Position numbers and translations under genes: made by a program
The notes under the pieces: model-generated
The model's database searches: none
Told to the model about the DNA's origin: nothing
The model's input: only the letters and a program-made list of their open reading frames with translations
Source of the DNA: Platanthera guangdongensis
Taxonomy: Eukaryota > Streptophyta > Magnoliopsida > Asparagales > Orchidaceae
Assembly: GCA_039583875.1 (NCBI GenBank)
Contig: CM077150.1
Span: 3,180,332-3,244,331, forward strand
Reading direction: 5' to 3'
Length of the DNA stretch: 64,000 nucleotides
Shown here: piece after piece, positions 33,301 to 45,800 of the stretch
How the letters are laid out: each line of letters opens with the position of its first letter
Position numbering within the stretch: position 1 is the first letter of the stretch

Positions 33301-36300
33301 TGTCATGTCAGCTCGTGAGAGCCTGACAGCGAAATCCATCTCGAGGTGAGACCTACCCCACCCTCCGAGAGATCAACCTGCCCTGCCAGCTAGTGAGAGC
33401 TTGACAGCGGAGTCCATCTCGAGGTGAGACCTACCCCATCCTCCGAGAAATCTACCTGCCCGGTCAGCTAGTGAGAGCCTAGCAGCGGAATTCATCTCGA
33501 GGTGAGACCTACCCCACCCTCCGAGAGATCAACCTGCCCTGCCAGCTAGTGAGAGCCTGACAGCGGAATCCATCTCGAGGTGAGACCTACCCCACCCTCC
33601 GAGAGATCAATCTGCCCTGCCAGCTAGTGAGAGCCTGACAGCGGAATCCATCTCGAGGTGAGACCTACCCCACCCTCCGAGAGATCAACCTGCCCTGTCA
33701 GCTAGTGAGAGTCTGACAGCGGAATCCATCTCGAGGTGAGACCTACCCCACCCTCCGAGAGATCAACCTGTCATGCCAGCTAGTGAGAGCCTGGAAGTGG
33801 AATCCATCTCGAGGTGAGACCTACCCCACCCTCCGAGAGATCAACCTGCCCTGCCAGCTAGTGAGAGTCTGGCAGCGGAATCCATCTCGAGGTGAGACAT
33901 ACCCCACCCTCCGAGAGATCAACCTGCCCTGTCAGCTAGTGAGAGCTTGACAGCGGAATCCATCTCGAGGTGAGATCTACCACACCCTCCGAGAGATCAA
34001 CCTGCCCTGCCAGCTAATGAGAACCCGACAGCGGAATCCATCTCGAGGTGAGATCTTTCATGGATCACAAACATTTTTCGGTGGTTCCTGCCATTAATCA
34101 TAGCTGATACAACTGCAAGCGAAATTCATTACAAAGAGATGATTCACTTCTTTCCTACCTTCATCTTTCCTCGTGAATCATCGGATCCCTCCCCGGGTGC
34201 CCACATCGACCCTGTCCTCACATCTCTCCTTTGCCGCCTCGGGTTGGACTTCTTCAATCCGCACCAGATCTTGCGCTTGTTGAGGCTGATGAGGCTGTGG
34301 TGCCGGAGCTCTTGTCCTTCTCAGCTCCAGAAATTCGGGGCAAGTAGCCGTGGCGTGACCTTCCAACTGGTGGAAGTCACAGTATGACAACTCTACTCTG
34401 ACTCTTCTCCTTCCCTGGTTGTTCCTCCTATCCCTTCGACCAATCTCCATCGCTTGCTGTGGTGGGGGTAGGAGCTGCCTAGGGCTTGCCTTTGGAAGTT
34501 GAACCTCCCTTGGCCTCCCTGAAGATTCCCCTCACCTTGGATGAGACCTCTTCCTGGACCCTGAACAGGTCCTCTCTGTTGTCTCCAACCTGGCTCCGGA
34601 CCTTCTTGAGGTCCCTGGAGCCCTTGAGCTCTCTGCTCCTCTCTCCTTATCCCCTCCTGGGGCCTCGAGCCACCTTGCTCCTTTGACTCTGCCTCTGTCA
34701 ACCTTGCCAACTTCTTGACAAACGCCGGGTTTGCCGCCTCAGTGGCTATCTCCTCTGTCGCCCTTTCCATCAGCTCATCGAAGGAAAGGGGGGCCTTTCG
34801 GGTCAGGCTCATCTTGAAGAACCCCTCGTGCAACCCCACTGTGAACGCCATCTGGAGGGCATACCCCGGCATCTCTTGGACCTCCAGGATCTCTTCTTGG
34901 AACCTGTCAACATAACGGACCAGCGACTCCTCGGCCCCCTACCTTATCAGAAAGATGGACTCAGGATTCTTCTTCCTCTTCTTGGAGGTGGAAAAGCGAA
35001 GCTGAAAGCTCCGGCTCAAGTCCTCGAACACATAGATCGATCTTGGAGGGAGTTGGTGGAACCAGTCCCTTGCCTTGTCCTTCAATGTGATCGCGAAGAG
35101 ACGACACTTAAAGGCATCCGTCATCGGCCTGATGGAGACGACATCCTCGAACCACTGCAGGTGCTGGACGGGGTCATCCTTCCTGGTATAGTAAGCCATG
35201 TCAGGCTCTCGGAACTCCTCGGGAACGGGAGCTGATATGATCAGCTAGCTGAATGGTGACCCCCTGAGGGGTGGTCTCGCCACCTCTACTCGCGCGACCT
35301 GCTCGCCTGGAAGGCTTGCACTCGCCGGGCTGGAGAACAACTCCCAGCCGGGGAGGTCTCGCTAGGTCCCATCTCCCATCCTCTCCTTCCCGGGCCTTCT
35401 TCCCGGTGTGCTTCCTTCTCCCCCTGCTGGGGTCATCTCGCCTAGACCCCTGGGAGTCCACTCGTCGAGGGGGGGGGGGGAGCTAGCTCCTGGGGGGTCG
35501 CGGTGGAGCTGCCACCCTGAGGAGAAATGCTTCGCAGCATCTCCATGATGCCCTGGATGGAGCCCATGAACTCTTGCCTCCCCACAAAGGGTCCTGGGCT
35601 GGGGAGCTCGCCGAGATCATCACTACCTCCCTGACCTCCAGTCATGACACTCTCCCGAGATTTTCTATGCAGGTCACTCCCCACGCTCACTGCACCAAAA
35701 GTGTTGAAGCCAAAAATTGACCTCTGTGGAGTTCGGGGTCCCAAAAGAGGGGTGACTTCACACTTACTACACTTAGGAGAACGTCACAGGCCAAAAGATC
35801 AAGAATCTAGAAACAGACCCTCGGCTCTAGCGCGGAGGTCCCACCTCACACCCGGAAGACCTTGGAAGTCTCCCCCTCCCTAGCCAATGTTGAGCTAGGT
35901 GCCTTGGAGGAAAAAAGCAAAAAGGTTTTTGTGGCTGAAATGCAATGCTCTCCAAGCCACCTTTAAGGTTCTATTTATAGTTTTCTCAATCTCATGGACC
36001 AAAAGGTCAAAAACACCCCTACGACAAATAGGCCTTGGGCCAATAGAAAACATCCACATCAGGGGGCAACGAGGTAATTCCACCCCTGGGGGTATAACGG
36101 TGAAAGCACGCCCCTACCCCACCGGAGCTGAGGCGAACTGTAAACCCCGCGAGGAAACCCAAAGCTGGGGGCGAGACTAGGCAGGCCTCCTGGGCGAGAC
36201 CAAGCCACTGGCCGGTCTCGCCCGCCGGACAGGCCGCCCGGGCGAGACCAGGCCGCCGGCCGTCTCGCCCGCGGGCAGGCCGCCCGGGCAAGACCAGGCC

Positions 36301-39300
36301 GCCGGCCGTCTCGCCCGCGGGCAGGCCGCTCGGCGAGACCAGGCTGCCGGCCGTCTCGTCCGCGGGCAGGCCGCCCGGGCGAGACCAGGCCGCCGACCGG
36401 TCTCGTCCGCGGGCAGGCCGCCCGGGCGAGACCAGACCGCCGGCCGGTCTCGCCCGCGAGCAGGCCGCCCGTGCGAGACCAGGTCGCCGACCGTCTCGCC
36501 CGCGAGCAGGCTGCCGACCGTCTCGCCCGCGGGCAGGCCGCCCGGGCAAGACCAGGCCGCCGGTCGGTCTCGCCCGCCGGGCAGGCCGCCCAGGCGATAC
36601 CAGGCCGCCGGTCGTCTCGCTGCCCCTACTTCGAACTTAGCAAGCTGGGGCGAGTGCCGAGCAACTTGCCGCCCCCGCCCCCTAAAAAAGAGGGGAGGGG
36701 AGGCGGATTTTTGCTCCTCCTATTAGTATATTTCAAGGGCTAGGCCTAAATTGGCCACCAAGAGTGCAAACCACTGCAAAAGCTTAAAAATACAAAACTG
36801 GTCCTGCGCCTGCCGAGGGGACCCTACTCTGCGAATACGGGGTTGTACAGTTGGGCTAGAAAGCACGCAATCCCGGACAGAGCATCTGCAAATTAGTTCG
36901 GGCAAGTATCTGCACAACAGTTTAGCGGTATGCCGATACACAACAAAAATACAACACAAAATAACAGCAATAAAAGTGACACGGAAATTTAACGTCTAAA
37001 TCCAATATGGTGAAAATCACGGGACGATTGGAGTCCAACACGAAAAGCATCCACTAAATATATAAAACAATAGGCAATTACAAGACTTTCTCCCCTCGAT
37101 CCTTATAATATATTCACTAATTTCGCACCACACAATATTACACAATAAACAGTAGCAGAAAAATTACAAGTTACCGACAGTGACGGACGAGACGGATTAC
37201 ACAAAATACTCTCTGAGATGCTTCTTTGAATCCTTGCCCAAATCTGCTCCAGATCCAATCTGTGTAGGTGAAATGCTACTCGTCAAAGTCGTACAACGAC
37301 GTCTGAAAACTCTCTTAAACTAAGACGATTGCCACAAATGTCTCTCTAGAAATCTTCCAATGCTTGAGTTTGAAGAGAAGTTGATGTTTTACCCCTCCTC
37401 CTTCATGCCTATTTATAAGGCCAAAACCAATGAGGTAGAGGCGGTAGATAACATGTGGATGAAGCTTCCCTCGATCAAAAAACACATATCATTTGACATT
37501 AAGTTTTCTTTGGATAATTTTCTAGAAACTTTCTTTAATAGCACATGTTGATTTTCAGGTCAAAGATAATTGGCTTCTGCTCTTTCCAAGAAATTTACTT
37601 CAAGAACGCATGTTAATTTCATGGTCAAAAGCAACACCCCTTTTCACACTTAGGAGAAAATATCTCATCAATTCTCCCCATTTTCAACTAAGTGAAGAAA
37701 CTTGTCATTCTGACAAGCTTCCTTCAAATCTCCAACATGTCTTTACCTTCAGTCAATCAGCAGACCAAATTCGAGTTAGTAAGACTCAATGTCTACAGTT
37801 TTCTCCACAAAGGACGAAAACTGTACCCAACAACTTATTTCCCCCCCCCCCCTTACCTTTATGTGGAGGGAACCGACATGTCGGCGATCCTTACACTGTG
37901 CTCGAACTTTCCTCTCGAAACGGTGTTCGTAAGCATATTTGCTCTATAGTCATCTGTATGCAGCTTCTGCAAATCCAGCTCTCTCTGCTCTAGAGTGTCG
38001 CGTATCTAATGATATTGTATGTCAATATGCTTGGATCTCGAGTGGAAGGTGGGGTTCTTTCCCAAATGAATTGCACTCTGACTATTACATTAAAGTGTGT
38101 GGTGCTCCTGATTAAAACTCAACTTTTTGATGAAACGCTTCATCCAAAGAAGTTCTTTCTCTGGCTCAGTGACTGCAATAAATTTTGTCTTTGTAGTAGA
38201 TAGTACAACACACTTTTGTAGTCTAGACTGTCACGACACAGCCCCCCTACAAATAGGATCAGGTACCCAGAAGTCGATCTTCTGGAGTCCAAATCTCCAG
38301 GCATATCAGAATCAGTATAGCTCAGTAGTTCTGGCTCACTATCTCCAAACTTCAACATCAAGTCTGATGTTCCATGTAGATACTTCAGAATCCATTTCAC
38401 AGCATTCTAATGCTCTCTCCCAGGGTTGGAGAGAAATCTACTAATAGTGCCAACCGCGTGTGCTATATTATTAGGGCGGGTGCACACCATCGCATATATT
38501 AGACTGCCAACTGCAGAAGTATATGAGACCTTCTGCATTTCCTCTTTCTCCTCAGGTGTGTTTGTGAAGGATATGGTGTTTTTGAAAGTTGCTTTATTTT
38601 CTTATTTACTAAGTGTTCATGATCTAAATAATGTTGTTACATTTTGTTCCTTGATTGTATGACATACCTCATGTAAGGTTCAAGAAGATGCTCTTGGTCT
38701 TGAACTATAGAACCGTGTGTTTTATTATGTCGTGTAATCTTATGTTTTTTTCACAATCGTGGTAATCAAAGAGGAACATTGATTACCAGGTTTAAATTGT
38801 CATTTTGGTTAAAGTGCATTTGAGTTCTATAAATGTTGATAAATGATTGTCGTTTAATCATATGAATGTGTATATATGTGTTATTGTGTTTTCATACATA
38901 TTGAGGTTGACCTATTTTCATGTTGTAATATTATATGGAATGTGTTAAGTGTCATTAATGTTTACAACGTATCTATTGTATTGAAGATGTGTAGATTTAG
39001 CGCGTCGATGTGTACAATGTGATTATAGTTGAAGGTCATATTTTGATGGTAATATATATTGTGATTCGTTTTTCACACTTACGCGTAAGAAATTTGCATA
39101 TCGGAATATCGTTTGTCCCCAAATTGTTTGGGTAGTGATATGGTCGGGCCCCTTGGTAAAGCGAGGTTGTGATGCATGCAAATAACTGAAGTAGTTATAA
39201 ATACAACTCACTTATGAGATCGAGAATGACAAATATAGTGCGGAAATGACATGGTTTTATTTTGCACTATATTCATAATATCACGTGACAAAGGTAGACA

Positions 39301-39737
39301 CAAGTCATTATATTTTGTTACCTACTACCATGTTGTTGTAGCGACTACAATGCCTTGATAAAGCCTCTTGTAGTCCATAATATAAGTTATTATATTATTG
39401 CTGCGACGACATGGTTCCTCTGTAATGTCACACCAAATGAACGGGAGCAGTCACTGTTTGACTTACTTGTGCGCTTGATTTCATACAGCATGCGATCAAG
39501 ATAGCACAGTAAGTGCGCTTTCTAAATGTCGTTTTTGACATGTTTAGACCAAGACGAGTTGTTAAATTATGCGACTGTTAATCTGCGGGATGAATTGGTT
39601 CATCGCGTTAATTTTAATAGTGTGACGGCACAATTTCTTATCTCAATCAATCAAAGTAACATACTTGTTTTGAGGTTATGTTATGATCAAAAATTGAAGG
39701 GTAGATCTTTACCTAAGATCAAAGCCCTCATTTATTG

Positions 39738-39811
<74 letters not shown>

Positions 39812-42800
39812 TTTTGATCAATGGTTTTGATCAAGGGTTGAGAGTGAGATAAAAAAGTAAAGGGGAGATAGGGTTAGGGCTGGCCCTTTTCGGCTCGGCC
39901 ACTGGACAATCCGACGACTTGAAGAAAAAGAATTAGCCCCGACGTTCTCCTTTGCTTAGTCTTCTTCCCGGCGACAAGTGTCGCTCGGCCACTGGACGTC
40001 TCCGACGGCTTGAAGAAGAAAGTCTAGGTCTCTTCCTTCCACTCCCCACATCAACGGAGCGGATTGCTTTGACTGTTAGGGTTCAAGGTGAACTAAGAGA
40101 CGAGGCGTCGGCCTCATTGTTGTGGTGGAATCGCTACCACCTTCTCCAACGTGTTCCCTCTTCCGCCTAGAGACCTTATTCTCTAGAGATACAATTTCTA
40201 ACCCCTTGTGATGGTTAGATGTGATGAGTTAGGTTTTATGTTGCTTTGCCGTGTATGGTTGTTGTCGTCGGATATCCGATCCCTATGTGTTGTTGGTGGT
40301 TGTGAATTTTTTTTTTAAAATTCGTCCTACCACTACACCATGAAATCCAACAGCTTGGGCATTGGTCAGTAGTAAGTCTGAAGTGAGCTGTAAACGACGT
40401 GCTCACCTTCTTTATTTGATCCATACTGAATCTCTGTAGCACCTTTCTGATGTATCTTTCTTGCGATAGCCAAAGTAGCTTGGAGTCTCTATCTCTCTGA
40501 ATATGCATCACTAGGATGGTCTTTGCAGCTCTCAAGTCCTACATCGCAAACGTGAAGCTCAACTGTCTCTTCAGCTCGGCAATGTGAGCGGTGCTCCTCC
40601 CAACTATCAGTATGTCATCTACATATAGAAGTAAGGTGATGAAATCATCTGGAGCATATTGTTTCACGAACACACCGCGATCAAGGGTGGTCCTCCTAAA
40701 GTAGATCTCCTCCATAAAAACATCAAACTTCTTGTGTCACTGTCGCGGGGCCTACTTCAGGCCATACATGCTCTTTTTCAGGCTACAGACTAGGCTCTCC
40801 TTCTCTTTCGCGCTAAAACTTTCAGGTTGTTCCATATAAAGCTCCTCCTCAAGATCAACATGCAGAAAGACGGTCTTGACATTCATCTATTCGATCTCGA
40901 GGTCTAGCCTCGCAGCAAGGCCAAGAACAATCCGGATAGACGACATCTTCACAACAGGCGAGAAGATCTCATCAAAATCAACACTCTGTTTCTGACTAAA
41001 ACTCTTCACCACTAATTTGACCTTATATCTGAGTGGTGTCGAGGGGTCTCCCTACTTTATTCTAAAAATCCACCGATTTTTCAGGACCTTTTTGCCTTTA
41101 GGTAATCTCACCAAATCATAAATATGGTTCTCATGTAGACTCCGCATCTCCTCCGGCATAGCAACCATCCATTTTTCTTCTTCGTGTTCTGTACTACCTC
41201 ATCAAAACACTCGGGCTCTCTCTCATCAGTCAACAAAATATACTCATTAGTGGAGTATCTCGAAAATGGGTGTCTAACTCTATCAGATCTCAGTGGAGCG
41301 AACTCAGCTGCTGGTATAAGCACATCATCAGTGATGTCCTCTGTAGGCTCACCATCAATAACATACTCATGATATGGAAGTGGCTCAGTGTCCTGTATCG
41401 AACCAGACTTTGCAGCCTCGTCAATATCGTCACTTTCAATCATAAGAAACTCTGCATCAGTGTGAGATTCGGCCTTCTCAGTCTTCTTAGGTTCAACTAT
41501 AGTCTGATCCTCACAAAATACAGCATCGCGACTGCGTACAAATTTCTTGTCAACTGGATCAAAGAACCTATAGCCAAACTCGTTGTTATGTCCATATCGC
41601 AGAAATATGCATTGTCGGGTCTTGGAATCAAACTTCGATCTTTCGTCCCGAGGAACGTGCACAAAGGCTCTGCAGCCAAAGACCCTCAAGTGACTATATG
41701 AATGATCTTTCTCATACCAGACTCTATCAGGAACATCCTCCTGTAATGGATAGCTGGGACAGAGGTTGATGACGTGTGCAGTTGTGTATAAAGTCTCACC
41801 CCAAAACATGTCAGGTAGCTTTGACTCAGACAACATGCACCTCACCCTCTCCATCAAGGTCTTGTTCATTCTTTCAGCTACGTCATTCAGCTGCGGCGTC
41901 TTGGGTGAAGTCTTTTCATGTATGATCCATTGCTCTCTACAGTATTCATCAAAGGGACCAATATACTCTCCACCATTGTCGGACCTGATGCACTTTATCT
42001 TCCTCCCAGACTGTCTTTCCACTTCAGCATGGAATTTTTGAAAAGTATCAAGGACCTCATCTTTGGTCTTAATTGCGTAGAACTAAAGTTTCCTCTAATA
42101 ATCATCAATGAACGTCATGAAATAAGATACTCATCCTTTTGTCTAGTCCTTCAAAGGCCCGCAAACATCAGTGTGTACGAGCTCCAATAGCTCAGATCTT
42201 CTGGTGGAAGTATGGCTTTGGAATGATACTTTATTTTGTTTTACAGTCATGCAATGATCGCATCTCTCCAACCGATCCATAAATAGATCAGATATAATCT
42301 TCTTCTTGGCGAGACATCCCAGACCCTTCTGGCTAATGTGACTCAGCCTCCTATATCATAGAGATGTGGATACACCATCTCTGACAGTGTTGGCATGTGC
42401 AACTTCAGGCCTCTCCTCTATGTAGTAGAGGTCAGTATCTCTATAACCTCTGACTACTACTAGCGACCCATTAATTAACTTCCAAAAATCTCCACCAAAA
42501 ACACTTACGTGTCCTTCATCATCTAGCTTTCCAATTGAAACTAGATTGAAGCGGATGTCGGGTATGTGTCGCACATCCTTCAAAATTAGCAAACCTCTCG
42601 TGTTTGTCTTCAGATGCATGTCTCTCCTCCTGATGACTTTAGACGTGTCACCATTTCTCATTCTAAGAACTCCACAATCGTGAGTCGTGTAAGTGACAGA
42701 CAACTCTCTATTGTGGTAGACATGTGCAGAGGCACCTAAATCAAAAATCCAGTCTTATCATCGCACAAAAGTGCAGCTGTGACGTCATCTCCTACAATGA

Positions 42801-45800
42801 TGACATCGCCCTCCTCTACAAAAGTGGTGGTCGTCGTATGTGTGTCTGTTTCCTCATTTGAGAACTCTCCCTTTTTTCTTCCGGTCATTTTCCATAGTGC
42901 AACAAAATTTCTGAATATGACCTTTCTTGTGGCAGTAGTGACCCTCCACATTTTGGTAGCGAGATCTAGACTTCTCTTTGTTTTGGCTCCTCTCACTATT
43001 CCTTCTCATGCTCTTGCTCTTGCCTCTCGCCCTAGGCTCAGTAAAGAGGATGTCAGCTCGTGAAGAAGAGTCTGATATCCCTTGAGACTTCCTTCTCACT
43101 TCTTCATTTAGGATGTCACTCTTGGTAATCTTCATAGTAATGATGTCACCAGGAGAGGAGTTGATTAGAGAAACTCTTACCATCTCTCAAGAGTCTGGAA
43201 GAGACTTCAATATCCATAGTGCATTGACCTCGTCCTCGAAGGTCACCTTCATTACTGTGAGTTGATCAATAATACCTTATAACTCGTTCACATAATCCAA
43301 GATGGGTGAGTCATCTCTATACTTGAACTCTTCAAGCTTTTTCAGTAGATATAGTTTATTAATGTCAGTACTCTTGACATATAATGTCTTGAGAGTCTTC
43401 CAAAGTATTTTTGCATCGACGATACTGACAACATGGTTGTAGACGTTCGGTTCTACGAAGCGTCTGATGAATCCACAAATTTTTCATTGCTCCACCTTCT
43501 ACTTATTTGGATCTTTGTCTTTCTGGCATATTCTCAAAGATATGTGTTTGTCAGCCCTTGACGTAGATGAGATCTTTCATCAGTAAGTGTCACTGGTGCT
43601 AGTTTGTGCCGTTCAATTTCACAATTTGTTCGGAACCTGAACCTGATGTAGATTCCATAGTGCTCTGTCACTAGTCAGACTGACCTCAATTCTCTAAGCC
43701 GACTATTTCAAAGAAAGGAATCAAAGGTGATAGGGAGCGGACCATTGGTTGTTATCTACCGCACCCGATCACTAACCCGAAATATCTGATCGACTCGTCT
43801 CGAATCTCGGACACATCAGTCCGTTAACTACTCTAATAATGAACCTACCTCTGATATCACTTGTTGGGCTAGAGAGCACGCAAGCCCGACCAGAGCACCT
43901 GCAAATTAGTTCGACCAAGTACCTGTACAACCGCTTAGCGGTATGCCGATACACAACCAAAAACAGCACAAAATAATAGCAATAAAAGTGACACAGAGAT
44001 TTAACGTGGAAACCCAATAGGGTGAAAACCACGGGACGATCGGAGTCCAACCCGGAAAGCCTCCACTAAAATGTATGAAACAATAGACAATTACAAGATT
44101 TTCCCTTCTCGATCCTTATAGGATTTTCAATAACTTCGCATCACACAATATTACACAATAAACAACAGCAGAAAAATTATAAGTTTTTGACAGTGGAGGA
44201 CGAGACGGATTACATAAATCTTTTCCAATATGTCTATTTGAATCTTTGCACAAATCTGCTTCAGATCCAATCCTTGTAGGCGTACTCATCGTCAAAGTTG
44301 TACAACGATGTCTGAAAGCTCTCCCAAACTAAGACGATTGTCGCAAAGAGTTTTATAGAAATCTTCCAATGCTTGAGTTTGGAGAGAAGTGAATATCTTG
44401 CCCCTCCTCCTTCATGCATATTTATAGGGCCCAAACCAAGGAGGTAGAGGTGGTAGATGACATGTGAATGAAGTTTCCCTCGGTCAAAGAACACATGTCA
44501 TTTGACGTGAAGTTTCCTTTGGATAATTTTCTAGAAACTTACTTTAAGAGCACATGTTGATTTCCAGGTCAAAGATGGTTGACTTCTCCTTTTTCTATGA
44601 AGTTTTCTTCAAGAACACATGTCAATTTCATGGTCAAAAGCGGCTAGCCCTTTTCACACTTAGGAGAAAATATCTCATCACTATTGTTACCGCACATTGC
44701 GCATGGGGATCATGTGCACGGATGCTTGTATGTTTGTGTGTGTGTGTGTGTGTAGAAGAGGCAACCGCCGGAAGCCATCGTTGATGGCAACAAGCGACAG
44801 GAAACACAACAACAAGAAAGGAAACCATACAACGGCGTCGCCGTCCATATCTGAGGCCGTGGAAAGGGATTGGAACGGGAGAGGAAGCCATCGATGCTAA
44901 GCAAGAAGGTGATCGTGCATTACCCTGCTGTCGATGCCGCCGGATCAGCAAAAGAGTGATTGGATTGACGTCGAAGCAGAAGCAAGAAGCATCGGGGAAG
45001 AGCTTCGATGGAAGGAGCCCACGAGCTCGGGAAGCATCGGGTGGAGAAGGAGACTTGTCGACGTTGTCGTCAATGACGATGGAAGCAGCTGTCGGGCCGA
45101 CGAGAATGAAGCCAGTGACGGAATCTGGAAGCCGGGGGCACGATCTTGAGATGAGATTGACAAAGAAACCGGAATCGTTTTATGAGAGAACCGGACGAAC
45201 AGAAATCGTCTCACAAACCGGACGAATAGTCGCTGCACACTGAGCAATAAAATTCATGCATGCTCAGCTAGTATATCTATATACTTATTTGAGTAACAGT
45301 AGATGAAACAATGTCAGATGACTTCTTACCCTTCTCACCAAAGCCAAACAAAGATGGCGCTTGATATCCCTTCGAAGATCCTTTGGAAGGCTCTGCACCA
45401 AGCTTTCTTCGTCGACGCCTCTAGTTTCCAGCCATTTATACTGATCATAGCGCCTGACACGTTCCCTGAGCTCCTGCGGAAGCAACCGATGATGCATCCA
45501 CTGCTCGGAGTCACGCCTTCTCACTCTCATCTCTTCCAATCGAATGGTCTGTGACTGAAGATATGTCTGAAAGTATCATACAAGTGAGAGGTTTAGTTTC
45601 AGGCAATATGTTTTATGGAAAAAAGCATATCTTAAGCAAAAAATTTGTTGGACCAACCACCACATCTAAATAAGGAAAAGGTGGTAGATTTCAAAGCATG
45701 TTTTGAAAAAACGGTGAATATTACTTAGAGGTCTTTGTATTTCTCTTGGCATTTAATTTTTAGTTGAATTACTTCAAGTAAAGGCAAGTCTTTGTTTACT

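Larger units (their letters stand above)
31556..36849 (-). mobile_element. Non-autonomous Tat-related Ty3/gypsy element (gag only) nested in the copia LTR
   Basis: LTRs at 31556-32401 and 35702-36849 have ends TGTTGAAG...TTGTACA (plus strand). Target duplication GTTGG lies at 31551-31555 and 36850-36854. It is minus-oriented: after the 5' LTR (35702-36849) come a primer-like TTTTGGTGCAGTGAG, then gag. No protease, RT, RNase H or integrase is present. The rest of the interior is a tandem-repeat array (32450-34062). The LTR ends, primer sequence and gag match the autonomous element at 48463-62347, so it probably depends on a Tat/Retand-type partner. Confidence 0.9.
38140..43680 (-). pseudogene. 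Degenerate gag-pol of the CNGC-intron copia element
   Basis: Read on the minus strand. Gag start MESTSGSGSEQIVKLNGTN is near 43660, with many stops after it. A zinc knuckle CHKKGHIQKFC lies near 42900-42940. The protease/pre-integrase segment is at 42703-42356 (KDVRHIPDIRFNLVSIGKLDDEGH). Integrase is at 42022-41108 (IRSDNGGEYIGPF, TPQLNDVAERMN, VFGCRAFVHVPRDERSKFD). RT traces run through 41100-40330 (LWLSQERYIRKVLQRF near 40450). RNase H is at about 38570-38140 (KWILKYLHGTSDL, YTDSDMPGDLDSRRSTSGYL). RT and RNase H are separated by an insertion at about 38575-40315. Confidence 0.87.
31550..44680 (-). mobile_element. Tork/Tnt1-like Ty1/copia element in CNGC last intron
   Basis: Minus-oriented copia element with 5-bp target duplication CTATT (31545-31549 and 44681-44685). 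The right LTR (5' in element sense) is 43862-44680. The left LTR is 31550-31555 plus 36855-37670, split by a nested element. The primer site GTGATATCAGAG adjoins the right LTR (43849-43860, minus) and a purine tract adjoins the left LTR (37671-37690, minus). Gag, CCHC, integrase, RT and RNase H are recognisable but full of stops. The KWILKYLHGTSDLMLKFG motif and gag start MESTSGSGSEQIVKLNGTN fit the Tnt1/Tork group. Excluding its own insertions it would be about 6-8 kb. Confidence 0.93.

Noticed and set aside
36019..36549. 176-codon minus-strand open frame in the LTR
   Set aside because: Generated by the 46-bp GC-rich minisatellite (Gly/Arg/Pro/Ala repeats), not a gene.
44634..45247. Overlapping open frames on both strands near the CNGC intron end
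   Set aside because: GC-richer intron sequence; frames on both strands overlap, have no domain and no splice logic with the CNGC exons.
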